A stretch of DNA of 64,000 nucleotides from [Eubacterium] yurii subsp. margaretiae ATCC 43715 (GTDB taxonomy: Bacteria > Bacillota > Clostridia > Peptostreptococcales > Filifactoraceae). Both the position numbers and the translations under genes were made by a program. The stretch covers positions 1,482,158 through 1,546,157 of the forward strand of contig GL405246.1 in the NCBI GenBank assembly GCA_000146855.1, in the 5' to 3' direction. The notes beneath the pieces were generated by a model, which worked only from the letters and a program-made list of their open reading frames with translations, was not told the origin of the DNA and did no database searches. Below are positions 1 to 9,273 of this stretch, piece by piece (within the stretch, counting starts at the first letter, position 1; every line of letters begins with the position of its first letter).

Positions 1-1352
1 TCTTCTCCAAACTCACCGTTATATATCTTTTTTTCACCATTTATATCTATCAACAGTGATTTGCCCCTTCTTGATATGAGCTCTCTTGGGTTAAACCCAG
101 CCAAAAGAAGAGCATCGCTTATCTTCAAATCTACTGAGCGAAACATCTTGACTTTTTTGCCGTTTACTTTTACCGTTATAAAATCCTGTTTTTCATTTTT
201 TATACTACAAGATAGTATTCCAACAGGTGTAACGCATTGTGGTCCTTGTAAAAGTGGATTGTTATTTTCAACATCAGCTATTGACTCTACAGATTTTATC
301 ACCACTCTTGCACTTGGTATCTGGAGATACTCTGCTATCAATTCCCCTATACCCGGTGTCAATGAGCCGCCACCTACTAAAAATACTGCACTTGGCGCTT
401 TCTTGTTAAGCTTTATAATCTCATCAGCTATATTTTTTGCAACTAGAGATATAGAGTCTTTGATTCTATCTAAAATTTCAGCAGTTGTCATCTTGTTTTC
501 AATGCCTACTATATCAGTAAAGACTTGTGTATCTTCATTACAAAGATTGCATTTTATTTTTTCAGCAGAGTTGAAATCAAGCAGAAAATTTTGTGATATA
601 CTTTCAGTAATCTCATCTCCCGCAGTTGAAGTCATTGCATATCCTGTAATACTTCCATCCTTAGTAACCGCAATATCTGATGTGCCTGCTCCTATATCCA
701 CCATAGCTATGTTTAACAACCTCACATTTTCAGGAACTGAAACTTCTATGGCCACTATAGGCTCAAGAGTCATATAAGAAACTGTTAGATTTATCCTGTT
801 CATAACAGAATTAAGAGCCTCAACTACTATCTTTGGCAAAAAAGTAGCTATTACTTCAAGAGATATCTTACTTCCTTTGTGACCTACAGGATTTTTAATT
901 TCATAGTTATCCAATCTGTAAGTCATCACCGTATGTCCGACATTGTAGTAAGATATATTGTCTTTTTCAGAGTCTTTGAGCATATTTGCAGCCTCTTGCA
1001 AAGACTTCGCCTCGATGTTTTTCATTATCTGAGCATCAATCTCTGTTACATCATCAAATTCCACATCCACACTTGCATTTATAGTCTTAAGAGAGCGACC
1101 TGCAGCTGCGATTGCAACTTCAGTCAACTTGATATTTGACTGCTCTTCAAGTTTATTTTTTACTCTTTCAGCTATCTTAGCAACTGCATCTATATCGTGT
1201 ATCTGTCCGTCATACATTACCCTTTTTTTGTGCATTTCAAATGCAACATCTTTTATTATTATCTTTTCATTGTCCCTTTCTCCCAATATACCCATTATAC
1301 TTCCGGTACCTATATCAAGAGCGAAAAAAACTTCCTTCTTGTCATCTTTCAT
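1..1352 (-). CDS. FtsA-like actin-fold ATPase, 3' end cut by window edge
   Basis: The minus-strand frame opens at an ATG at 1352 and stays open to the window edge, giving 450 codons without a stop. The N-terminus carries an actin-fold phosphate-1 motif (ALDIGTGS, about residues 11-18). A second nucleotide motif (MVDIGAGTSDIAV) and an adenosine-type motif (FLVGGGSLTPG) follow in the order expected of FtsA, MreB and DnaK folds. The segment between them fits the FtsA SHS2-type insertion. By family it would be a membrane-associated division or shape ATPase. Clostridia often carry such long FtsA-domain proteins of about 700 residues besides, or instead of, a classical FtsA, so the exact role is uncertain. 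It faces the RNase H gene across a 90-base gap. Confidence 0.8.
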   Translation of the reverse strand, partial: MKDDKKEVFFALDIGTGSIMGILGERDNEKIIIKDVAFEMHKKRVMYDGQIHDIDAVAKIAERVKNKLEEQSNIKLTEVAIAAAGRSLKTINASVDVEFDDVTEIDAQIMKNIEAKSLQEAANMLKDSEKDNISYYNVGHTVMTYRLDNYEIKNPVGHKGSKISLEVIATFLPKIVVEALNSVMNRINLTVSYMTLEPIVAIEVSVPENVRLLNIAMVDIGAGTSDIAVTKDGSITGYAMTSTAGDEITESISQNFLLDFNSAEKIKCNLCNEDTQVFTDIVGIENKMTTAEILDRIKDSISLVAKNIADEIIKLNKKAPSAVFLVGGGSLTPGIGELIAEYLQIPSARVVIKSVESIADVENNNPLLQGPQCVTPVGILSCSIKNEKQDFITVKVNGKKVKMFRSVDLKISDALLLAGFNPRELISRRGKSLLIDINGEKKIYNGEFGE

Positions 1353-1370
1353 AATTTCACCAATAATTAA

Positions 1371-1399
1371 TTAACTTTATAAGCTTTTCGTGATATAAT
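1371..1399 (+). promoter_or_regulatory. Sigma-A type promoter for the RNase H gene
   Basis: A TTAACT -35 element (1371-1376) is followed after exactly 17 bases by a perfect TATAAT -10 element (1394-1399). The RNase H start lies about 50 bases downstream. This is a sequence match only. Confidence 0.55.
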
Positions 1400-1451
1400 A
1401 ATAACATAAATATTGTTTTTTATAAATACTTAATTTAAAAATAGGATGAAT

Positions 1452-2102
1452 ATGGAAAAAAAATTTTATGCAGTAAAAAAAGGAAGACAAACAGGAATAT
1501 TTGAAACTTGGGAAGAATGTAAGAAAAATACTACCGGATATAAAAATGCCCTGTTCAAAAGTTTTAAGACCTTGGCTGAAGCGAAGTCATTTTTAAATGA
1601 TGAAATTAAAGAAGATAACAATATAAAATACCATAGCAGCGAAGATGAAATATTTGTAAGTCTTGGAAAAGATGAAATGCTTGCCTATGTAGATGGTAGT
1701 TATGACAATGAAATAAAATATTTTTCTTCCGGAGGAATAATGTTTTATAATGGCGAAAGCGAAAGCTTCAAATTTGCTTCAAATGATGAGTCTTTGATAA
1801 CTATGAGAAATGTATCAGGTGAAATAAAGGCAGCCATGTTTGTAATTCAAAAAGCTGTTGATATGAAAATGAAGTCTGTAACTATATATTACGATTATAA
1901 TGGAATAGAAATGTGGGCAAACGGCTCATGGAAGACAAATAATCACCTTACAAAGGCGTACAGAGAATTTTGTATTGAAATGTATAAAAAATTAGATATT
2001 CATTTTGTAAAAGTAGAGTCTCACACAAATATAAAATACAATGAGCTCGTTGACAAACTCGCAAAAAAGGCCATAGATGAAGTTAGAGAATCATTAAAAT
2101 AA
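1452..2102 (+). CDS. Ribonuclease H with N-terminal viroplasmin-type domain
   Basis: The protein has about 216 residues. The first 45 form a caulimovirus viroplasmin/RNase H1 hybrid-binding domain (KKFYAVKKGRQTGIF, then a tryptophan and a closing FKSF). The catalytic RNase H fold follows, with acidic residues in AYVDGSYD, SGEIKAAM and IYYDYNGIEMW and a late aspartate in ELVDKLAKKA. It should cleave the RNA strand of RNA-DNA hybrids in the cytoplasm, for example in R-loops and primers. Two in-frame ATGs exist, at 1446 and 1452. The second is chosen because AGGA at 1443-1446 sits five bases before it, while the first overlaps that site. The gene stands alone behind its own promoter. Confidence 0.9.
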   Translation: MEKKFYAVKKGRQTGIFETWEECKKNTTGYKNALFKSFKTLAEAKSFLNDEIKEDNNIKYHSSEDEIFVSLGKDEMLAYVDGSYDNEIKYFSSGGIMFYNGESESFKFASNDESLITMRNVSGEIKAAMFVIQKAVDMKMKSVTIYYDYNGIEMWANGSWKTNNHLTKAYREFCIEMYKKLDIHFVKVESHTNIKYNELVDKLAKKAIDEVRESLK

Positions 2103-2555
2103 ATAAAAAGAGATACTTTTTACTCTTCTCTGCTGTCCTTTGCAATAATGTGGATATACTTATACTGAAATTAAATAGAATAGTTGATATTTCTATTCAC
2201 TTAATATTCTTTGAAAAGTTGAAATTTATGACAATGAAAGAAAAGTTTTATATTATTTATCCACGAATAAAAAAATGTTAGAACTCTATTTAAACTATAG
2301 ATTTAATACTCGTGATACTCTTTAGCATATCTTTTATTAATAAGCCTTTAGTGAATTATTTTTCATAGGATAATCCATCATTCTATTAGATTTTAGTATT
2401 AGCCTTTTACTGTAAATATGATTTTAACGCTAAAAATTAATATGACTTTAGAAAACAAGATAGTATAATTTCAACTTTTTAGAAATTATACTATCTTTAA
2501 TGAATATCAATATTAAATTTAATAAATATACTGATACTTTTACCTCAAAATATTA
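2103..2555. other. AT-rich intergenic region with one long hairpin
   Basis: This gap of about 450 bases lies between convergent genes. No open frame with a credible ribosome site was seen. Its only clear structure is the inverted repeat at 2458-2496. Confidence 0.6.
2458..2496 (-). terminator. 15-bp inverted repeat, probable terminator
   Basis: Perfect 15-base arms (2458-2472 and 2482-2496) flank a 9-base loop. The hairpin lies about 60 bases past the stop of the minus-strand TSP3 gene and is followed on that strand by TGTTTTC. The arms are AT-rich and could also stop transcription from the left. Confidence 0.55.
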
Positions 2556-4190
2556 TTAATCTTCCTCGTCAAAATTTCCAGATATATCACTATAACGTAT
2601 GTTTCCATCAGGTAGACCGTCAAAATCTGTATCTAATTCAGTAGGGTTAGAGTTGAATCGCCAAACGATTATTGATTTTTCACCATTATAAGTTTCTCTT
2701 GGAATGGAATGTCTGTCAAGCAGTAAGTTTATATAATCACTCATGTCTATATCTACACCTATGCCAAGTTCTTCCGCATCAGTCAAACCGTCCCTATCAG
2801 TATCATTGTGTTTGATATCAGTAATTCTTCCGTTTAATTTTATTTTACTGTAATCATCCAGTATAAGCCAATATCCCTCCTTTGGTTTTTTGAGCAATTT
2901 TTTCCTAAAACTTTTTAAATCAATCTCCTTAAACTCCAATTTTCCTCTTAGTTTTTCAATATTATAAGTCTTTTTATCCTTGTTTTCCAAGATATTTAAG
3001 AAATTTTGAACTATCTTAGTCTTTTCATTCATTTTACTTTTTGGTATGTCTTTCCATTTTGACATACCTGCAAATACATCTATACCATATTCTTTTAAAA
3101 ATTTGTCTATGTCTATTACGAAATATTCTCCCTCATCCTTTATCATACCGTATATCTTCTTATTTCTTGTATCTATATTAGTATCTACTATTTTTAATTC
3201 ACCCTCTATATATGATACTATGGTAAGATTTTTTATATCTCCTAAATAGTAAGTCTTATAGCTAAAAGTCAATTTAACAGGAATATCATAAGAAGTTTTA
3301 TATTTCAAAATGTCACTTACCACACCCTTATTATCTTTAAAAGAAGGATATTCCACTAACTCAAGTCCTACATTATCTGATATATCATGATGTACTTTTC
3401 CAGAAATGGATGGAGAAAGCCAATTGTCACTCTCAAGAACATTTTTGCTTTTTATACTCTCATCTGCTGACTGCTCAAAAAGTCTTTCACTATCTATAGT
3501 AACTCCATCTGTCTTAGCCTTGTTCGGATCAAGACCTAATTTTATCTCTTCACTATCACTTAATCCGTCCTTATCTGTATCCGGGCGAAGAGGATTCGTA
3601 TGGTGCTTATTTATCTCTTCATAATCTGTAAGTCCATCATTATCTGAGTCTACTGAATTAGGATCTGTACCTAATTCCTGTTCTTTTATATTTGATACTC
3701 CATCCTTGTCATAATCTTCATCAGCATCGGATATGCCGTTGCCGTCGCTATCTTTCTTCAAAACATCTGTATTCAGATACTTATACTCAAATCCGTCATT
3801 AAGTCCATCCCCGTCAGTATCTTTTTTATTCTTATCGTAACCCATAAGATCTTCCATATAATCAAGTAGTCCGTCTCCATCTGTATCTTTTTCCGAAATA
3901 AGTATAATTTTATCGTTTTCAATTAATATATGGTTTTTTCCATCATTAAATTCTTTTGTTTTAAATAATACATCATCTCCATATGTATAGGTTATTTTAT
4001 CAATTTTATTTTCCTCAGTAGTATTTACTTGACTATCCTCTTTTTTACTTGTTTCATTAATGTTATTATTACCTGACTTACTATTTCTTGTAGTTTTAAT
4101 ACTTGCATTTCCTGTAACAATATTAGAATAAAAAATACCAATTATAACAAAAGTTATACATGCAATATTTTTGATTTTCTTACTTTTCAT
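2556..4190 (-). CDS. Secreted protein with thrombospondin type 3 calcium-binding repeats
   Basis: The chosen start at 4190 has GGGGAG eight bases upstream and gives a typical signal peptide: KSKKIK, then a hydrophobic stretch ending near TGNAS. An ATG at 4214 would put eight extra residues before it. Residues of about 90-220 hold at least five TSP3-type repeats of the form DTDGDGLxD or DSDNDGLTD, which bind calcium in that family. Two more repeats occur near the C-terminus (DTDRDGLTDAEE, DTDFDGLPDG). The central 200 residues are not recognised. No LPxTG sorting signal ends the protein, so it is probably released or held by another partner. It overlaps the upstream membrane-protein gene by 11 bases and should be co-transcribed with it. 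Confidence 0.8.
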   Translation of the reverse strand: MKSKKIKNIACITFVIIGIFYSNIVTGNASIKTTRNSKSGNNNINETSKKEDSQVNTTEENKIDKITYTYGDDVLFKTKEFNDGKNHILIENDKIILISEKDTDGDGLLDYMEDLMGYDKNKKDTDGDGLNDGFEYKYLNTDVLKKDSDGNGISDADEDYDKDGVSNIKEQELGTDPNSVDSDNDGLTDYEEINKHHTNPLRPDTDKDGLSDSEEIKLGLDPNKAKTDGVTIDSERLFEQSADESIKSKNVLESDNWLSPSISGKVHHDISDNVGLELVEYPSFKDNKGVVSDILKYKTSYDIPVKLTFSYKTYYLGDIKNLTIVSYIEGELKIVDTNIDTRNKKIYGMIKDEGEYFVIDIDKFLKEYGIDVFAGMSKWKDIPKSKMNEKTKIVQNFLNILENKDKKTYNIEKLRGKLEFKEIDLKSFRKKLLKKPKEGYWLILDDYSKIKLNGRITDIKHNDTDRDGLTDAEELGIGVDIDMSDYINLLLDRHSIPRETYNGEKSIIVWRFNSNPTELDTDFDGLPDGNIRYSDISGNFDEED

Positions 4191-4674
4191 AATTAGACTC
4201 CCCTTCTTCATCATTTTTCTCTGTTATATTTTCTTCATCCTTAGATTTTTTATCATTTGCAAGATACTTCTTTATTTTTTCGACTAAATACATCACTCCT
4301 AAAATTATTATATATATAACGATATATACCACTGTCATAACTTTAAGCTCAATTATCAGCCACTCCATACTAAATGAAGGAGTATAGAAAAATCCAAAAC
4401 ATCCAATATCATAAGCACCATTAGCATTGTAAATAATCAAACAAACATCATATAAGAGTATACCTGCACAGGCATAAAGAAAATTCGACTCTAAAACTAA
4501 TATATCAAATAAAGGAAATAACAAGAAAGAGAGAAAATATATTAATTGTTCCGTATCTGAATTTTTATATAATGGTGTGTTTGGATAAAATACAAACTGA
4601 AAGAAATATAACCCGAAGTACACCGCCATTACCTTTAGAAATTTTACTAGCTTTGTTTTCTTATCTTTGCTCAT
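4180..4674 (-). CDS. Small membrane protein of unknown function
   Basis: The protein has 164 residues. A basic N-terminus is followed by about four hydrophobic segments: near residues 12-30, 45-60, 65-82, and a long one near 112-135 ending YLVEKIKK. A charged lysine- and glutamate-rich tail of about 30 residues follows and should be cytoplasmic. GGGGATG precedes the ATG at a suitable distance. No family is recognised. Its stop overlaps the start of the secreted TSP3 gene, so the two are probably translated together. It could help export or anchor that protein, but this is inferred from position only. Confidence 0.65.
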   Translation of the reverse strand: MSKDKKTKLVKFLKVMAVYFGLYFFQFVFYPNTPLYKNSDTEQLIYFLSFLLFPLFDILVLESNFLYACAGILLYDVCLIIYNANGAYDIGCFGFFYTPSFSMEWLIIELKVMTVVYIVIYIIILGVMYLVEKIKKYLANDKKSKDEENITEKNDEEGESNYEK

Positions 4675-5037
4675 AAATCACACATCCCCAATAAATTATT
4701 TGTATGTAAATGTTGTTATCCTAAAGATATGTAATGCTAAACTTATAATCATTTAGCATTTTTATAGTCATACCCTACAAATCAATAATATATCAGAATA
4801 GCATATTCTTAATTATAATATCCATTCATATTATTATTGAAATGAATTTAACATTTTAGTTTTTAATAATATTCCAAAGTAGATAGAACTTTATCCATTA
4901 AGTAAAAAATTAAATTTCATAACATTTACAACAATTTATCATCGTGTTAGTATAAAGTATGTAACAAGTTCTACTATGTATATAAGCTATAGTAAGGTTA
5001 TTATAGAGATTTTTTATCCAAAAAAACAATAAAAATA
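4675..5037. other. Intergenic region without recognisable gene
   Basis: These 363 AT-rich bases lie between the membrane-protein gene and tRNA-Sec. No long frame, strong hairpin or riboswitch-like fold was seen. The promoter of the minus-strand pair should lie near its left end. Confidence 0.5.
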
Positions 5038-5132
5038 TGGCGGGAATATGCAGGAATCGAACCTACAAGAGAATTTTTGATTCTCACAATGGTTTTGAAG
5101 ACCACGAAATGCACCAACATTTTAATATTCCC
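5038..5132 (-). tRNA. selC: Selenocysteine tRNA, anticodon UCA, CCA encoded
   Basis: On the minus strand the ends form an 8-bp acceptor stem (GGGAATAT at 5125-5132 pairing with ATATTCCC at 5042-5049). A discriminator G and an encoded CCA follow at 5038-5041. The anticodon loop reads CTTCAAA within a GGT-type stem. A long variable arm (GAGAATC pairing with an AATTCTC stretch) and a T arm holding GGTTCGATTCC complete the molecule. At 95 bases, with an extended acceptor stem and a long variable arm, it matches tRNA-Sec rather than a suppressor or serine tRNA. It implies that the organism decodes UGA as selenocysteine. No selA, selB or selD is in the window. Confidence 0.93.
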
Positions 5133-5145
5133 ATGTCATATTATA

Positions 5146-5817
5146 TTATATATTACTCCAATTTATTATATCAATAGAGTTTTTTGCTAAAAATTCATTG
5201 CACTTTGAAAAATGCCTGCAACCAAAGAAGCCACCATGAGCTGAAAGTGGACTTGGATGTACGCTCTTTAATATCAGATGATGTCTATTTGTTACAAGTG
5301 CCTCCTTTTTTTGGGCGTTCTTTCCCCAAAGTAGATACACTACAGGACTTTGCTTGTCATTCAGCTTTTCTATTATTTTATCTGTCAATATCTCCCAACC
5401 TATGTTTGAATGTGAATTTGCCTTTGCTTTTTCCACTGTCAAAGAAGCATTTAGTAAGAGCACACCTTGATTTGCAAGATAGGTCAAGTCTCCATTTGTC
5501 ATATCCATATCCACATTTAAATCACTTTGTATCTCTTTAAATATATTTTTCAGTGAAGGTGGTAGAGGGATTCCCTTTTTCACTGAAAATGACAGTCCGT
5601 TTGCCTGATTTTCTCCATGATAAGGATCTTGCCCCAAGATTACCACCTTTACATCTTCATATGCTGTAAATTTCAATGCGTTAAATATGTCGTTCATATG
5701 GGGATATATGGTCTTGCTAAAGTATTCTTTCTTCAAAAAACTCCTTATGTCAAGATAATACTGTTTTTCAAACTCCTCTTTTAACAACTCGTCCCAACTA
5801 TTACCTATATTTACCAT
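5146..5817 (-). CDS. ung: Uracil-DNA glycosylase, family 1
   Basis: The protein has 223 residues, the usual family length. Motif A is GQDPYH (about residues 62-67), with the catalytic aspartate that activates water. LLLNASLTV supplies the base-pocket asparagine region. HPSPLS (about 187-192) is the minor-groove loop with the catalytic histidine. It removes uracil from DNA to start base-excision repair. The ATG at 5817 has AAGGTGG just upstream; a GTG at 5826 would add three residues but overlaps that ribosome site. It sits just upstream of tRNA-Sec on the same strand with a 13-base gap, so read-through is possible. Confidence 0.96.
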   Translation of the reverse strand: MVNIGNSWDELLKEEFEKQYYLDIRSFLKKEYFSKTIYPHMNDIFNALKFTAYEDVKVVILGQDPYHGENQANGLSFSVKKGIPLPPSLKNIFKEIQSDLNVDMDMTNGDLTYLANQGVLLLNASLTVEKAKANSHSNIGWEILTDKIIEKLNDKQSPVVYLLWGKNAQKKEALVTNRHHLILKSVHPSPLSAHGGFFGCRHFSKCNEFLAKNSIDIINWSNI

Positions 5818-6126
5818 CTTCCCCACCTTATTACAAATCTATTAATGACAGTATAACTGTTAAAATTAATCTAAACTTTGTCTTCATCAGTAAATTATAT
5901 TTAACTTTTCACTTCCAAAAAATTAATATATTCTATTCAAACTTTATACTTTTTCAAAAAATATCTAATATAATTTTCTATATAATATTTTAAAATCATA
6001 TTTCTAAGAATTATAAATATATTAAATTTTGTTAAATTATATAGTATTATGAATTTATTTCTTCTTATTTCTTTAATATAACAGATATACTAAAAAATAA
6101 ATATTTGAATAAATATTCAAACAGAC
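5818..6126. other. AT-rich intergenic region
   Basis: These 309 bases lie between ung and the TldE-like gene, both on the minus strand. They are extremely AT-rich. I see no gene or strong hairpin. Confidence 0.5.
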
Positions 6127-7296
6127 TTATTTAATATCAAATACTATGCCTCTTTTTGTATCACTTCCAAAGATATAGTCTTTTGACACTCCTAAGAAAC
6201 TGTCCCTGAAAAGCTCATATGCATTTATCTCAACTTCAAAATTTTCAACTCTCTCACTAAGATTGCCTTCTTCATACAAGTAGGCTTTTTTTGTGTTTAT
6301 TAGCACAAGATCGTCTTTTAGCCTAATATCAGCTTGTTCGATATATACAGCTCCGTCTCCTGCAAGTTCTTTCAAAGTCTCATTGCTCGGATTGATATAG
6401 GCTCCCAAAAGTACACAATGAGGGAACTTATCTCCTACTCCATAAGAACAAGCTGTATTTTCTACCTGATATTTCGCAGCTAAGGTCTTATCTGCATAAG
6501 GTCTTTGTATTATTCCATTTTCTATAAGCAAGCTCTTACAATATACATTGATACTTCCCTCCCAATCGAAAAATGGAAGTATACCATACTTATCCGACTT
6601 TGTATCATCAAAGTCTAAAGATGTATATAGTGATAGCTTGTTTGAAAATATCTTTTTATTTATTAAGTCTTTTTCTATTACATTTTCACAAGATAGAAAT
6701 ACTTCAAAAAAATCGTAAATAGCATTTAAGTTTGTAGGAATAATCAGCTTTGTATATTTTTTAGAAACAGCTTTTTTATTTTCAAGTCTGATTAATCTTG
6801 AAATGTCATCTACTATTTTATCTACAACAATTTTCCTATATTCAAATGTAAATAAATTCCCCCTATACTCCACTTCAAATACATTTTTTGCATTTTCACT
6901 GTTTATGTGGAGTTTTTTTAGGTTGGTCAAAGTATGTCTTACATCTGTATGATAATATTTAATTACTATATCCTCAGAAAGATGAGAAATTTTTTCTCCT
7001 ATCTCTTGCAAGAGGTCAAAAAGTTTTTTATCTGAAATTCTCTCTACATCAGCTATGATATTTCTTTGTATGTTTAAAGTATTGGCATTAAAATAAGGAT
7101 GCTTATGATTATTTTCTGCTAAATAAAAACCATAATCATCATCTTCACTGTTTTCCAAGTAACTGATACTAAGAGCATCATTTTCATACAGCCTGAACAT
7201 AACAGTATTTTTTCTGATATTTATAATCTCTTCAACTACATTATTTCTAAAATAGCCTATCTTTTGTTTTTTTTGTATCTCCAATTTTTCTTTCAT
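6127..7296 (-). CDS. Divergent TldE/PmbA-like protein
   Basis: The protein has 389 residues. The second half has the layout of the TldD/PmbA C-terminal domain: a PFFDWEGS-like stretch, then LLIENGII with a basic and tyrosine-bearing continuation, a proline/asparagine YINPSNETLKEL segment, EQADIRLKDD, and a last EINAYELFRDSFLGVSKDY block. TldD/TldE proteases cleave modified peptides, and TldE subunits lack the zinc motif. I see no HExxxH motif here, which fits a TldE-like or degenerate member. No TldD partner lies nearby. The N-terminal half is not recognised. It stands alone between ung and ruvC, and the assignment rests on pattern similarity only. Confidence 0.5.
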   Translation of the reverse strand: MKEKLEIQKKQKIGYFRNNVVEEIINIRKNTVMFRLYENDALSISYLENSEDDDYGFYLAENNHKHPYFNANTLNIQRNIIADVERISDKKLFDLLQEIGEKISHLSEDIVIKYYHTDVRHTLTNLKKLHINSENAKNVFEVEYRGNLFTFEYRKIVVDKIVDDISRLIRLENKKAVSKKYTKLIIPTNLNAIYDFFEVFLSCENVIEKDLINKKIFSNKLSLYTSLDFDDTKSDKYGILPFFDWEGSINVYCKSLLIENGIIQRPYADKTLAAKYQVENTACSYGVGDKFPHCVLLGAYINPSNETLKELAGDGAVYIEQADIRLKDDLVLINTKKAYLYEEGNLSERVENFEVEINAYELFRDSFLGVSKDYIFGSDTKRGIVFDIK

Positions 7297-7430
7297 ACTA
7301 CCACCATTATTGAAAATATTTTATATATAATGTTGTTTTCACTTTATTATTTTTCTCAATTATATCACTATTAGAAATTAATTGTCAATTAATCTGTTGG
7401 ATTTTAAATGCTTGTTAGAATCACTATTAT

Positions 7431-7922
7431 CTATGCCAAGAACAAATCACTATGATTTATACTATGACAATGACATATTGCAAGAGCAAGCCCGTCAGCT
7501 ACATCATCCGGCTTTGGAATGGAATTAAGATTTAAAATTATCTTTACCATTTCCTGAATCTGCTTTTTTTCAGCTCTTCCGTATCCTACCACACCTTGCT
7601 TTACCTGTAAAGGAGTATATTCATATACCGGAATATTGTTATTTACAGCTGATACCATAATTACTCCTCTTGCATGAGCAACATCTATAGCAGTCTTGAC
7701 ATTTTTGTTGAAAAACAGTTCTTCTATTGCAAGAGCTTCTATGTCGTAAGTTCTTATAAGTTCATTGATGTCATCGTGTATTATCTTTATCCTGCTTGAC
7801 AGCTTGGTCTTCGCAGGAGTAGTTATAGCTCCGTAGCTTAGTACCTTGAAGCTGTTGTTCTTGTATTCTATTATGCCGTATCCAACTATAGCAATGCCCG
7901 GATCTACTCCCAACACAATCAT
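7431..7922 (-). CDS. ruvC: Holliday-junction endonuclease RuvC
   Basis: The protein has 163 residues, typical for RuvC. The RNase H-like active site is complete: Asp7 in LGVDPGIA, glutamates 67-68 in AIEELFF, and aspartates near 140 and 143 in KPDDVADGLALA. It cleaves Holliday junctions symmetrically during recombination, working with RuvAB. ruvA and ruvB are not adjacent. The ATG at 7922 is the only sensible start, because the family always begins a few residues before this first aspartate. The gene has its own spacing of more than 100 bases on both sides. Confidence 0.96.
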   Translation of the reverse strand: MIVLGVDPGIAIVGYGIIEYKNNSFKVLSYGAITTPAKTKLSSRIKIIHDDINELIRTYDIEALAIEELFFNKNVKTAIDVAHARGVIMVSAVNNNIPVYEYTPLQVKQGVVGYGRAEKKQIQEMVKIILNLNSIPKPDDVADGLALAICHCHSINHSDLFLA

Positions 7923-8098
7923 TAAATAACTGTTCCTCTCTTATAATATTTATAGCACAACAAATCTAATGAAAACAGTATATGACTTTTTCATTTTTTT
8001 GAAATTCTAATTATTATATTAAAGAATATTAAATTTTCCCTTTAATCAATATATATTTGTTTTTTTCAGAGGCATAACATTTTCAATATTTATACCTA

Positions 8099-9262
8099 TT
8101 ACTTATTTTTTTCTTTTTCCATTTTTTTAATCAAAGTCTTTCTTTCGTTTTGACCTCTGTCGTAAAAACTCTTAGTCTTTATATTAAATCTTTGACTTAT
8201 CTTTTCTATCTTTTTTTCATCTTTTTCATCTATAAGACTTATAGCTATACCTGTTTTCTCTGCTCTACCGGTACGTCCTATCCTGTGGATGTAGTAATTG
8301 TAGTCAGTAGGTACCTCATAGTTGATAACGTGAGTTACTCCGTCTATGTCAAAACCTCTTGCTGACAAGTCAGTAGATACAAGATATTGGAACTTCATCT
8401 TTCTAAATTCATTTAATATATGCTCTCTTTTTTTCTGAGAAAAATCTCCGTGTATTATATCGCAGTCATATCCGCTTATGCTCATATACTCATTTAATTT
8501 TTCTGCGTTTTTCTTGGAGTTACAAAATATTATAGACATAAAAGGTCTGTATTCTTCAAGTACAAACTTTAGAGTGTCATTTTTAAATTTTTCAGTTGTA
8601 TGGAATAAAATCTGTTCTATATTTTCCGTAACTGTCTTTTCCTTAGTAACGTCAATTTTAACTGGATTTTTCATCAGTTTTTTAGCCAAATCAATTATAG
8701 GCTTAGGCATTGTAGCTGACAATAACACTATTTGCAACTTGTCCGGCAGTTTATCCTTGAGCAATACTATATCTTCCAAAAAGCCATACTCAAGCATCTG
8801 ATCCGCCTCGTCTATTATAAATCTTGATATGTGTTTCATATTGATATTACCACTTCTGATATGCTCCAAAAGTCTACCCGGAGTGGCAACAATAATTTGA
8901 GAATTACTTACAAACTTATTTTCCTGTTTTTTAAAGTCATGCCCGCCAACTATATTGGCACAGCTTAATTTCTTATCCACATTCAAGTCGTCAAAGACTT
9001 TTTTTGTCTGATTGGAAAGCTCTCTTGTAGGGCTGAGTATGACAGTCTGAGGTAATCTCAAGTTTTCGTCAGTCATTGTCATAATAGGAAGAAGAAAAGC
9101 AAGCGTCTTACCTGTACCTGTCTGAGCCTTTGCTATGAGATTTCTCTTTTTCAATATTATAGGTATTGCCTCTTCCTGTATCTGTGTAGGTGTACTTATT
9201 CTTAATTTTGATAACTGTGATACAAGTTCAGCTTTTATCTTTAAATCTTTAAATTCCGCCAT
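8099..9262 (-). CDS. DEAD-box ATP-dependent RNA helicase
   Basis: The protein has 387 residues with the complete motif set: a Q motif (STPTQIQEEAIP), Walker A AQTGTGKT (46-53), PTREL, TPGRLL, DEAD (151-154), SAT (182-184), a second RecA domain with STDLSARGFDI, and the arginine-finger motif HRIGRTGRAE. It unwinds short RNA duplexes, probably in ribosome assembly or mRNA turnover. The short basic C-terminus ending KKMEKEKNK resembles compact CshB-like members rather than long DeaD proteins. The gene begins 11 bases after the cobQ-like gene and is likely the third gene of a namZ-cobQ-helicase operon. Confidence 0.93.
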   Translation of the reverse strand: MAEFKDLKIKAELVSQLSKLRISTPTQIQEEAIPIILKKRNLIAKAQTGTGKTLAFLLPIMTMTDENLRLPQTVILSPTRELSNQTKKVFDDLNVDKKLSCANIVGGHDFKKQENKFVSNSQIIVATPGRLLEHIRSGNINMKHISRFIIDEADQMLEYGFLEDIVLLKDKLPDKLQIVLLSATMPKPIIDLAKKLMKNPVKIDVTKEKTVTENIEQILFHTTEKFKNDTLKFVLEEYRPFMSIIFCNSKKNAEKLNEYMSISGYDCDIIHGDFSQKKREHILNEFRKMKFQYLVSTDLSARGFDIDGVTHVINYEVPTDYNYYIHRIGRTGRAEKTGIAISLIDEKDEKKIEKISQRFNIKTKSFYDRGQNERKTLIKKMEKEKNK

Positions 9263-9273
9263 TTCATCCCTCT

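Noticed and set aside
61..777. Plus-strand frame of 238 codons at the left edge
   Set aside because: It lies opposite the FtsA-like gene, has no ribosome site, and its protein has no recognisable motif; the minus frame carries clear ATPase motifs.
5184..5540. Plus-strand frame of 118 codons over ung
   Set aside because: Shadow of the conserved uracil-DNA glycosylase gene on the other strand.
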